Below are positions 1-5,020 of a DNA stretch of 5,020 nucleotides, one piece after another. How positions within the stretch are numbered: the stretch's first letter is position 1; every line of letters begins with the position of its first letter. The notes under the pieces are model-generated. The model was not told where the DNA came from and did not search any database. It worked only from the letters and a program-made list of their open reading frames with translations. A program made the translations under genes and the position numbers. The stretch lies in the NCBI GenBank assembly GCA_030618975.1, contig JAUXCH010000433.1, positions 1-5,020 on the forward strand, given 5' to 3'. This DNA is from Planctomycetia bacterium. GTDB lineage: Bacteria; Planctomycetota; PLA2; JAEUHO01.

Positions 1-11
1 GACGGTCCCCC

Positions 12-2672
12 TCAGGGTAGGACGGTCCACAGAGTGACGGGCGCGGCCTGCGAGCTGGGCATCCGCGACACCGGGTATTGCGCCGCGACGCGACCCGTTC
101 CCGCGTAGGGGTGGCCGGGCACCTTGATCTCGACCACGGTGACGGCCGTCCCGCCACTCGCGAACATCCGCCGGGCCCGATTGACCACCGCGCCGATCGA
201 GGTGGGCAGATCGACGTACGGCCCCCCCCCCACGCCCACGGCGACCCTGAGGCGTACGAGGTCGCCGGGCAGCGCGCCGCTGCCCCCCTCGGGGCTCTCC
301 TTGACGACCGTTCCGACCGACTGCGTCGCGGCGCGGTCGACCTCGATGATCGGAATCAAGCCCGCCTGCAGCACTGCGGTGATGGCGTCGCGCGCGCCCT
401 TCCCCACGGAGGAGGGCACGGTGGCCGTCTTCGGCGACCCGCGCGGCGGCAGTCGCACCGGCGGGAGCGGGGTCGGCCCTCGCTGCGTCGGCGGAGGCAC
501 TCTCAGCGCACCGGGTCCGACGGCGGGTGCCCTCGAGAGCCCGGCGGAGGTGCCCGGGCCGCTCCGGGGCGCGACCGACGCGGGGTCGATCGACGGCGGA
601 CCGCCGTCGGCGGTGCGGCGCGCGCCGGTACCGCTCACGACCACGATCTCCACCCACGAGCGCCGGGGTGCGAGCACTTCGGGCTCCGGGGCCTGGTCCG
701 CGACCAGCCCCTGCGCGCCGGGCTCACCGCCGCCGAGGGTGACGTTCACGAGGAAGCCCGCGTTCCGGAGCATGCGCTCGGCGACGGACCGCTCGAGACC
801 CGTCACCTTGGGAACGGGGACCATTGCGTCCGCCGGCGCCGGCGCCTTCGCGACCTCGAGCACGACCTCTCCGCCCGGAGGCAGCGTCACGCCGGGTGCC
901 GGATCCTGGCCGAGGACGGTCCCGTCCGCCGGGTAGTCCGTGACCTTCAGCACGATGTGGTAGTGGAAGCCGGCCTCGCGGATCAGGCCCTCGGCCTTGA
1001 CGCGCTTCTCGCCCACCACGTCGGGCACGGGACGGGGCTGGCCCGGCTGTACGGGCGGCGGCTCCGGCGCGTCGGGCTCGGGCACGTCGGGCTCCGGCAC
1101 GTCGGAACCCGGCTCATACGGTACGGGCTCGGGTACGTCGGACGGAAGCGGCGGCGCGACCGGCTCCGGTACGACGGGCTCCGGTACGTCGGGCAGCGGT
1201 ACGTCCGGAGACGGGACGTCGGGCGCCGGAACGACCGGAGCGGGCACGTCCGACGGGGTGAGCGGCGTGGCGTCGCCGACGTTCACGAAGACCATGGTCG
1301 CCGTGGCGCGCCTCTCTCCCGCACCCGGACGGTGCCGGATCACACGGCCGGCGTCCCCCGCCTTCTTCGCAGGTTCGACCATCACGACCGGGACGAGGCC
1401 CGCGGCGCGCAGCTTCTCCTGGGCTTCCTCGCGCGACCAGCCCCGCATGTCGGGGATGAGGATCAGCCCGTCCGCGTCGGCGACGAGCGGCTGCGCCGCG
1501 ACCGGCCCCGGCACATCCGGCGTAGGGACGGGCTCGGGGACGTCGGGCCGAAGCGGTGGCGCGACCGGCTCGAGCGGGTCGGGCGTCGGCACGTCCGGAA
1601 CCGGCACGTCGGGCAGCGGGACGTCCGGCGGCTCCACCGGCGGCGGCGTGACGCCGCGCGACCGGCCGACGAAGACCGTGACCACGTCTCCCGGCGCGGC
1701 GTTCGTACCCGGACCCGGCGTGAGGCGGATGACCGTGCCGGCCAGACCGGGGTCGGCGACGTCCTCCTCCTTCACGTCCACCACCAGGCCCATCGTCTCG
1801 AGGGACTCGCGCGCGGCCTGGGCCGTGAGGCCGACGACGGCGGGCATCTGGAAGGTGTCGGGGGCGCGTCCCACGAAGATCTCGATCTCGCTACGCGGCG
1901 CCAGCGGCGTTCCCGCCTCCGGGCTCTGGCTCGTGACACGGCCGACCTGCGCCGGATCGTCGACGTGCACCTTGCGCTGCAGCGGTTCGTAGCCCGCCGC
2001 CCTGAGTGCGAGCTCCGCATTCTCCGCCGTTGCCCCGACCACGGCCGGGATCCCGACGATCTGGCCGGACGGTCGGCCCAGCACCACCTCGATCACGCCG
2101 TCGTCGGGCACGGCCTTGCCGGCTGAAGGGATCGTGCGCACGACCACGCCCTCGTCCTCGGGCGTCTCGGCCTGCTCGTAGCGCACCTGGGCCAGCAGGT
2201 GCTCCTCGACGAGGCGCGCCTCCGCCTCCTCGTGCGTGAGGCCCCTCAGGTCCGGGACACCGCCATGGCCGAAGAGCTGCGACACGACCCACGCGGCACC
2301 CGCCACGAGGAGCACGGCCGCGGCGACACCCAGCCAGCGCTTCCGGGAGCCGGTCGCCGTCGCGGTCGCCCCCTCGAGGACGACCACTCGCTCCTCCGTC
2401 TTCTCGGACTCCGGACCCTCGGTGCACGTCACCTTCAGCGTGGCCTCACCGACGGCGGCCTCGGTCACGCGCAGCGGCACGTGCAACCGCTCGAGACCGA
2501 CGGGGACCCGGTAGGTACCGCCCCGGCTGCTTCCGCTGAGATCGAGCGGCTCGATCGCGCCGGTCGTCTCCACCTCGACGACTCGCTCCTCGGTCGCCAC
2601 CGGGAACTCGACTTCCAGGACGAAGAGCGAATCCCGCGTTCCGGTGACCTTCTCGGGCAACGTGACCTTCAT
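12..2672 (-). CDS. Kinase-less multi-PASTA single-pass membrane protein
   Basis: An 886-residue protein. Residues 1-105 form a beta-rich soluble domain I cannot assign. A basic patch (RKRW, 110-113) precedes one membrane helix at about 113-134, predicting the N-terminus inside and the rest outside. PASTA-like units follow at about 139-199, 205-268, 275-336, 404-466, 547-609, 617-681 and 750-813, each opening with a VPxxxG- or IPxxxG-like motif and ending in a hydrophobic strand. A degenerate eighth is at 818-886. Proline-rich linkers lie at 342-393, 470-548 and about 683-747. PASTA repeats in known proteins bind peptidoglycan fragments, so a cell-envelope sensing or anchoring role is inferred. 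No Ser/Thr kinase or transpeptidase domain is present. The start was chosen at an ATG with GGGAG six bases upstream; an in-frame GTG 41 codons earlier lacks a good ribosome site and would add a low-complexity leader. The stop is TGA, 11 bases from the window edge. Confidence 0.95.
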   Translation of the reverse strand: MKVTLPEKVTGTRDSLFVLEVEFPVATEERVVEVETTGAIEPLDLSGSSRGGTYRVPVGLERLHVPLRVTEAAVGEATLKVTCTEGPESEKTEERVVVLEGATATATGSRKRWLGVAAAVLLVAGAAWVVSQLFGHGGVPDLRGLTHEEAEARLVEEHLLAQVRYEQAETPEDEGVVVRTIPSAGKAVPDDGVIEVVLGRPSGQIVGIPAVVGATAENAELALRAAGYEPLQRKVHVDDPAQVGRVTSQSPEAGTPLAPRSEIEIFVGRAPDTFQMPAVVGLTAQAARESLETMGLVVDVKEEDVADPGLAGTVIRLTPGPGTNAAPGDVVTVFVGRSRGVTPPPVEPPDVPLPDVPVPDVPTPDPLEPVAPPLRPDVPEPVPTPDVPGPVAAQPLVADADGLILIPDMRGWSREEAQEKLRAAGLVPVVMVEPAKKAGDAGRVIRHRPGAGERRATATMVFVNVGDATPLTPSDVPAPVVPAPDVPSPDVPLPDVPEPVVPEPVAPPLPSDVPEPVPYEPGSDVPEPDVPEPDAPEPPPVQPGQPRPVPDVVGEKRVKAEGLIREAGFHYHIVLKVTDYPADGTVLGQDPAPGVTLPPGGEVVLEVAKAPAPADAMVPVPKVTGLERSVAERMLRNAGFLVNVTLGGGEPGAQGLVADQAPEPEVLAPRRSWVEIVVVSGTGARRTADGGPPSIDPASVAPRSGPGTSAGLSRAPAVGPGALRVPPPTQRGPTPLPPVRLPPRGSPKTATVPSSVGKGARDAITAVLQAGLIPIIEVDRAATQSVGTVVKESPEGGSGALPGDLVRLRVAVGVGGGPYVDLPTSIGAVVNRARRMFASGGTAVTVVEIKVPGHPYAGTGRVAAQYPVSRMPSSQAAPVTLWTVLP
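1029..1265 (-). repeat. Proline-rich linker 2 (DVPxP/EPVxP repeats) within the PASTA gene
   Basis: Encodes residues about 470-548, between PASTA units 4 and 5, and is the longest of the three linkers. It is made of DVPxP, EPVVP and DVPEP pentapeptide-like iterations and is strongly acidic apart from one arginine near its end. Such tandem codon repeats are prone to expansion and contraction by slippage, so its length may vary between strains; that is inference. Confidence 0.85.
1123..1166 (-). repeat. 44-bp direct repeat, copy B (in linker 2)
   Basis: Partner of the copy at 1528-1571, with mismatches at 1134, 1142, 1144 and 1152. It encodes the matching EPVAPPL..DVPEPVP stretch of linker 2, starting at residue 503. 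The similarity fades on either side, where the linkers differ in their pentapeptide order. Confidence 0.85.
1494..1649 (-). repeat. Proline-rich linker 1 (DVPxP repeats) within the PASTA gene
   Basis: Encodes residues about 342-393 of the PASTA protein, between PASTA units 3 and 4. The segment is built of iterated PDVPxP-type pentapeptides with the acidic residue kept, giving a stiff, negatively charged spacer. On the DNA the codons repeat as variants of a cacgtcgggca-type word on the plus strand. The likely role is to hold repeat clusters apart in the envelope, which is inference from composition. The segment is clearly related to linker 2. Confidence 0.85.
1528..1571 (-). repeat. 44-bp direct repeat, copy A (in linker 1)
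   Basis: Matches 1123-1166 at 40 of 44 positions by hand alignment, at an offset of exactly 405 bases (135 codons), so both copies are read in the same frame. It encodes the EPVAPPL..DVPEPVP stretch of linker 1, starting at residue 368. It is evidence of an internal duplication of a linker plus PASTA block. Confidence 0.85.
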
Positions 2673-2678
2673 GGCTGG

Positions 2679-2683
2679 CTCCC
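2679..2683 (-). promoter_or_regulatory. Ribosome binding site of the PASTA gene
   Basis: GGGAG on the minus strand, six bases before the ATG at 2672. It decides the start of the PASTA protein in favour of this ATG rather than the in-frame GTG at 2795, which has no comparable purine-rich site in front of it. Confidence 0.7.
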
Positions 2684-2902
2684 AGGCGCCCCGCTCGGAG
2701 CGACCCCTCGGGACGGATGGTACCGCGAGCCGCCCCCGCCAGGGCCCGGAGTCGTCCCCGAGCCCGGGAAGGGCGGCTACTTCCCCCTTGGACACGGCAG
2801 AGGCTCGCCGGTGCCCGTCTCCTCGGACTCGACTCCCGGCAGCGCGTGCGCGGTGGGCGCGACGTCCACGAGGCGCCCCGTTCCCGAGTGAGGGCCCCTC
2901 CG

Positions 2903-2946
2903 GCGCCCCGCCCCCGGCGAACCCGAAGGCGACGAGGGCGAGGCGC
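2903..2946 (-). terminator. Candidate terminator hairpin after cytochrome c gene
   Basis: Begins directly after the TGA of the cytochrome c gene. In minus-strand RNA, 2946-2936 pairs with 2913-2903 as an 11-pair stem with one G-U wobble and otherwise G-C pairs. The 22-base loop contains a small C(UUCG)G tetraloop stem. No run of T follows, so it is not a classic intrinsic terminator. It could act as a U-less terminator, a pause site for Rho, or a 3' end stabiliser. Its position is persuasive, but long G-C stems also arise by chance in such sequence. Confidence 0.4.
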
Positions 2947-3762
2947 TCAGGCCGCGTCGCGCTCCCCGACCGGTCGCGCGATCCGCAGACGCTTCGCGAA
3001 CCACCCGCCCAGGGCGACCTCGTCGAGCACGAGCAGGGCCATCAGCGTCGTGGCGAGCCCGAACGACGCCCCGCCGAGGACCACGACCTTCTGCCACGGG
3101 TCGCCGGCGGCGGCGGTGAGGAACCAGCCCCCGACGTCGATCGCGGCGCCCGCGAACGCCGCCAGGACCAGGGCGGAGGCGACGAAGCGCCGGACCCCCG
3201 AGAGCGCCGTGAGGACCCCCAACAGCAGGGCGGCGACCGCAAACGCGAAGAGGTGGTTGTGCGCGGAGACGAGCAGCACGCCGGGCAGCATGCCGCGCCC
3301 GGGCCGCGCCACCTTCACGACGTCCTCGTAGGTGTCGAGGGGGACGCGCGCCATCTCCTTGCCTGCTCCGTGGCACTCACGGCACAGGCCCTGCTCCTGC
3401 AGCACCTGACGCACCGGCTCCCAGCCGAAACGCGGTGCGCCCGCCGCCACCCAGTCGAGCACGACCGCGCGCCGCGCCTCGACGGTCTCCAACGAATCCG
3501 GCGTGGCCTGCGGGTCGAGGTACCAGAACATCGCACGCGGACTGCTCCGCGGCAGGGACAGGTCGAGGACCTCGTGCAACTTCGTACGCGCAGGGTTGCC
3601 GTGATACTTCCACAGCACCTCCTGCGTCGACGGCATCGAGCCGCCCCCCGCCTGCGCCCACAGCGTCGCCTGCGCCGAGACGTGGAAGGCGAGCAGGAGC
3701 ACGCAGAAGGCTCCGACGGCGAGGCGCGCGGGGTACGGGAGGTCGAGGAGACGGAATCGCAT
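2947..3762 (-). CDS. Membrane-bound monohaem cytochrome c with C-terminal three-helix domain
   Basis: A 271-residue protein. An N-terminal hydrophobic segment (about 14-34) is either an anchor or a signal peptide with a possible AQA cleavage site near 38. A periplasmic domain (about 40-160) carries one haem c site, C127-x-x-C130-H131, in a CRECHG context; around it, VLDWVAAGAP and a PLDTYEDVVK segment recall planctomycete-type monohaem cytochromes. Three membrane helices follow at about 167-190, 193-216 and 223-248, then a basic cytoplasmic tail. Positive loops (GVRR, AKRLR) fit a periplasmic haem. H168 and H170 open the second hydrophobic segment and D209/W213 lie in the next; H27 is in the first. 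These could be haem or quinone contacts, which is inference. The start is an ATG with AGGA nine bases upstream, 19 bases after the phosphotransferase gene. The exact family is not recognised. Confidence 0.92.
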   Translation of the reverse strand: MRFRLLDLPYPARLAVGAFCVLLLAFHVSAQATLWAQAGGGSMPSTQEVLWKYHGNPARTKLHEVLDLSLPRSSPRAMFWYLDPQATPDSLETVEARRAVVLDWVAAGAPRFGWEPVRQVLQEQGLCRECHGAGKEMARVPLDTYEDVVKVARPGRGMLPGVLLVSAHNHLFAFAVAALLLGVLTALSGVRRFVASALVLAAFAGAAIDVGGWFLTAAAGDPWQKVVVLGGASFGLATTLMALLVLDEVALGGWFAKRLRIARPVGERDAA

Positions 3763-3771
3763 GACGCACGA

Positions 3772-3775
3772 TCCT
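3772..3775 (-). promoter_or_regulatory. Ribosome binding site of the cytochrome c gene
   Basis: AGGA on the minus strand, nine bases before the ATG at 3762, inside the 19-base gap after the phosphotransferase gene. It favours this ATG over an in-frame codon at 3885, which would overlap the phosphotransferase gene by about 100 bases and add an arginine-rich leader ahead of the signal/anchor helix. Confidence 0.6.
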
Positions 3776-3781
3776 ACGGTC

Positions 3782-4744
3782 TCACCGGGGTTGGGCAGGC
3801 GGCGTCTCCGGAGGCCAGAGTCGCCGCGCCAGCGCCGCGAGGCTCGGTGCTTCGACCGGGTCTCCCCCGCCCGGCACGACCTCACGAAGATCCACGTACG
3901 CGTGGATCAGCGACCACCCCAGCAGACCGTGCGAGCTCACGCCGGGGTCGTTCTCCAACCCCGCGCCCCGGACGAGGGCGGCCTGCGCCTCGCCGTCTCC
4001 GAGCGCGAGGTCGAGCCCCGGAGCCACGAGGTCGTAGCGGCGGTCTCCCACCCGCGCGTCCCCGAAGTCGATCAGCGAGGCGAGGTGCCACCTCCCCCTG
4101 GAGACGGGGTGGAGCAGGAGGTGGTCGCCGGTGAGGTCCGCGTAGAGGTGTGCCGCACGGAAGTCCGGCCCGGGCAGGAGCGCGAGATCCGCGAGGAAGC
4201 GCCCGACGTCGCGCCGCAGGGCGGGGGACAGGTCGTCACGCTCGGGTGCCGACGTCAGGCGGTCCCGGACGAAGGCGGTCCACGCGCGCGCCTGCGCGGC
4301 CGGCTCCTCGACCGGCAGCTCGTGAACGCGCGCCAGGACCTCACCGGCCTCCCCCAGCAAGCGGAGACGCTCGGCCCGAGGCACCTCGGCCCAGACCTCC
4401 GTGGCCGGACGCCCCGGTACGCGATCGAGCACGAGATACGACCATCCGTCCAGGTCGCCGTCCGCCAGGATCCGCGGCGTACGCACGCCCAACCGTCCGT
4501 GCACGAGCGGCAGCAACGCGGTCTCCGCCTCGTGGTCGGAGGGGAAGAGCGGCGCGAACAGCTTGATCACGTGGGTCGCACCCGCGTACCACACCAGGTG
4601 CGAGCCCAGGGGAGCGCGAAGGAGCGGCGACGGCAGCGCGTGCCGGATACGGATCCGCTCCAAGGCCGGAGTCCAGACCTCGTCCCGCGCGTAGAGCGCC
4701 CGGTACGCTTCGAGGTCCAGGTCGACCGGAAGGAGATCCGCCAC
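3782..4744 (-). CDS. Aminoglycoside-phosphotransferase-fold (APH-like) kinase, substrate unknown
   Basis: A 320-residue soluble protein, a usual length for the APH/choline-kinase superfamily. Visible landmarks in order: HVIKLF with K61 as candidate ATP-binding lysine; HEAET (71-75) with a candidate helix-C glutamate; a hinge-like YLVLDRVPG (103-111); the catalytic loop HLYADLTGDHLL (199-210) with catalytic D203; and IDFGDA (225-230) with metal-binding D226. The asparagine usual five residues after the catalytic Asp is histidine here (H208), a variant I recall from some APH-family members. The family phosphorylates small hydroxylated molecules such as aminoglycosides, choline, homoserine or sugars, and occasionally proteins; nothing here identifies the substrate, so antibiotic resistance should not be assumed. 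The start is GTG, with GGGGA four bases upstream; the protein contains no other methionine. The gene lies 25 bases after the cytochrome b gene and 19 before the cytochrome c gene, suggesting one transcript. Confidence 0.92.
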   Translation of the reverse strand: MADLLPVDLDLEAYRALYARDEVWTPALERIRIRHALPSPLLRAPLGSHLVWYAGATHVIKLFAPLFPSDHEAETALLPLVHGRLGVRTPRILADGDLDGWSYLVLDRVPGRPATEVWAEVPRAERLRLLGEAGEVLARVHELPVEEPAAQARAWTAFVRDRLTSAPERDDLSPALRRDVGRFLADLALLPGPDFRAAHLYADLTGDHLLLHPVSRGRWHLASLIDFGDARVGDRRYDLVAPGLDLALGDGEAQAALVRGAGLENDPGVSSHGLLGWSLIHAYVDLREVVPGGGDPVEAPSLAALARRLWPPETPPAQPR

Positions 4745-4748
4745 GACG

Positions 4749-4753
4749 TCCCC
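4749..4753 (-). promoter_or_regulatory. Ribosome binding site of the APH-like gene
   Basis: GGGGA on the minus strand, four bases before the GTG at 4744 and within the 25-base gap after the cytochrome b stop codon. The spacing is slightly short, but the site supports the GTG start, for which there is no upstream in-frame alternative. Confidence 0.5.
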
Positions 4754-4769
4754 GCGACCGCGCCGCGCT

Positions 4770-5020
4770 CTACTCGGGCTTCCGATGCCGGTGGAAGCCG
4801 TCGATCATCGCGGCGTAGAGGTCGCGCACCTTGTCGCCCATCGTCCCCAGGTAGAGGTGCCCGAGCAGGAAGAGGATGACCCCCGCGGCCAGCAGCCAGT
4901 GGATGGCCGCGACCCACCACGCGCCGGGATGATCCAGAACGTCCTTCGGGAGGAAGTCCGGAAAGAGCAGGGCGACCCCGGAGAGGAGAAGCAGCGGGTA
5001 CAGCCCGTACATCACGGACC
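4770..5020 (-). CDS. Membrane cytochrome b, formate dehydrogenase gamma / b561-like (C-terminal part)
   Basis: The C-terminal 83 or so residues of a gene that runs off the right edge; the frame is open to the edge and the GTG at 5015 is internal, not a credible start. Two hydrophobic helices are visible, YGLYPLLLLSGVALLF and AAIHWLLAAGVILFLLGHLY. The second carries two histidines 14 residues apart (codons 4899-4901 and 4857-4859). In E. coli FdnI the last helix holds haem ligands His155 and His169, the same spacing, and the following HxYx...G....M..G layout also matches. The tail (HRHRK) is basic, fitting a cytoplasmic C-terminus. The protein probably passes electrons between the quinone pool and a periplasmic partner. 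Thiosulfate/polysulfide reductase or hydrogenase cytochrome b subunits are alternatives. The partner enzyme, if any, would be encoded to the right. Stop TAG at 4770-4772. Confidence 0.85.
   Translation of the reverse strand, partial: SVMYGLYPLLLLSGVALLFPDFLPKDVLDHPGAWWVAAIHWLLAAGVILFLLGHLYLGTMGDKVRDLYAAMIDGFHRHRKPE

Larger units (their letters stand above)
2673..2946. other. Intergenic region between cytochrome c and PASTA genes
   Basis: A 274-base gap, much wider than the gaps in the upstream gene run, so the PASTA gene is probably transcribed from its own promoter here. I see no convincing -35/-10 pair for a housekeeping sigma factor and no small gene with both a ribosome site and protein-like composition. 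Minus-strand frames crossing the gap are low-complexity. The region holds the hairpin at 2903-2946. A weaker stem lies at 2742-2749/2758-2765 (8 pairs, one G-U, 8-base loop, in minus-strand RNA), about 70 bases before the PASTA start and possibly a chance G+C-rich structure. Confidence 0.6.

Noticed and set aside
1029..1649. A CRISPR-like or regulatory repeat array suggested by iterated cacgtcggg words
   Set aside because: The words follow the codon period of DVPxP coding sequence, vary at wobble positions and have no regular spacers.
997..1992. A plus-strand frame with GSGTSGSGTSG-type repeats resembling a surface adhesin
   Set aside because: The repeats are simply the antisense reading of the DVPxP linker codons, and the opposite strand carries coherent PASTA domains throughout.
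78..2126. A 682-codon open frame on the plus strand
   Set aside because: It lies opposite the PASTA gene and its translation is rich in Arg, His, Asp and Gly with no domain pattern, as expected for the antisense frame of a high-G+C gene.
2722..2731. A TACCAT-type -10 element before the PASTA gene
   Set aside because: No acceptable -35 element lies at the right distance, and a single hexamer match in a G+C-rich gap is weak evidence.
2673..2795. A 41-codon N-terminal extension of the PASTA protein from a GTG
   Set aside because: There is no convincing ribosome site before the GTG, whereas GGGAG precedes the later ATG at good spacing, and the added residues look like translated non-coding sequence.
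3763..3885. A 41-codon N-terminal extension of the cytochrome c protein
   Set aside because: It would overlap the phosphotransferase gene by about 100 bases and put an Arg-rich leader before the signal/anchor helix; the ATG at 3762 has its own AGGA.
2644..4134. A 496-codon plus-strand frame spanning the intergenic gap and the cytochrome c gene
   Set aside because: Its composition is Arg/Pro/Ala-rich and low-complexity, it crosses gene boundaries, and the opposite strand has a CxxCH site and clear membrane helices.
3782..4744. Reading the APH-like gene as an antibiotic resistance determinant
   Set aside because: The fold covers many non-resistance kinases, the gene sits in a metabolic gene run with no mobile-element signs, and no specific match to a known resistance enzyme is visible by eye.

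Overview
The window is a very G+C-rich stretch in which every convincing gene lies on the minus strand; read the map from right to left. It holds four genes. A tightly packed run at the right (about 5020 down to 2947) encodes the C-terminal end of a membrane cytochrome b, an aminoglycoside-phosphotransferase-fold (APH/choline-kinase-like) protein, and a membrane-bound single-haem c-type cytochrome. A gap of 274 bases follows, with a strong hairpin directly after the cytochrome c stop codon. The left half is one long gene (2672 down to 12) for a single-pass membrane protein with about eight PASTA repeats separated by proline-rich linkers.

Organism: the strong G+C bias, GTG starts, a periplasmic c-type cytochrome with a CxxCH site and a formate-dehydrogenase-gamma-like cytochrome b suggest a high-G+C, respiring, probably Gram-negative bacterium. 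The monohaem domain loosely recalls planctomycete-type cytochromes, and lineages such as Planctomycetota, Myxococcota or Gemmatimonadota would fit. The sequence alone does not settle this.

How the genes may work together: the cytochrome b end carries two histidines 14 residues apart in its last helix, as in the dihaem quinone-reactive cytochrome b of formate dehydrogenase-N. The cytochrome c protein places its haem on the periplasmic face and has three further membrane helices with a His-x-His at the start of the first. Together they look like parts of a membrane electron-transfer module whose remaining partners lie beyond the right edge. The kinase-like gene sits between them with gaps of only 25 and 19 bases, so it is probably co-transcribed, but its substrate is unknown. 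The PASTA protein is a separate unit. PASTA repeats usually bind peptidoglycan or muropeptides and are usually joined to a Ser/Thr kinase or a penicillin-binding protein. Here neither is present, and a beta-rich domain of about 100 residues takes the cytoplasmic position.

No tRNA, rRNA, CRISPR array, insertion sequence or phage gene was seen. The long plus-strand reading frames are shadows created by the G+C bias. The most unusual items are the kinase-less PASTA protein with duplicated proline-rich linkers, the cytochrome c/four-helix hybrid, and the kinase-like gene embedded in a respiratory gene run. None amounts to a demonstrated new system.
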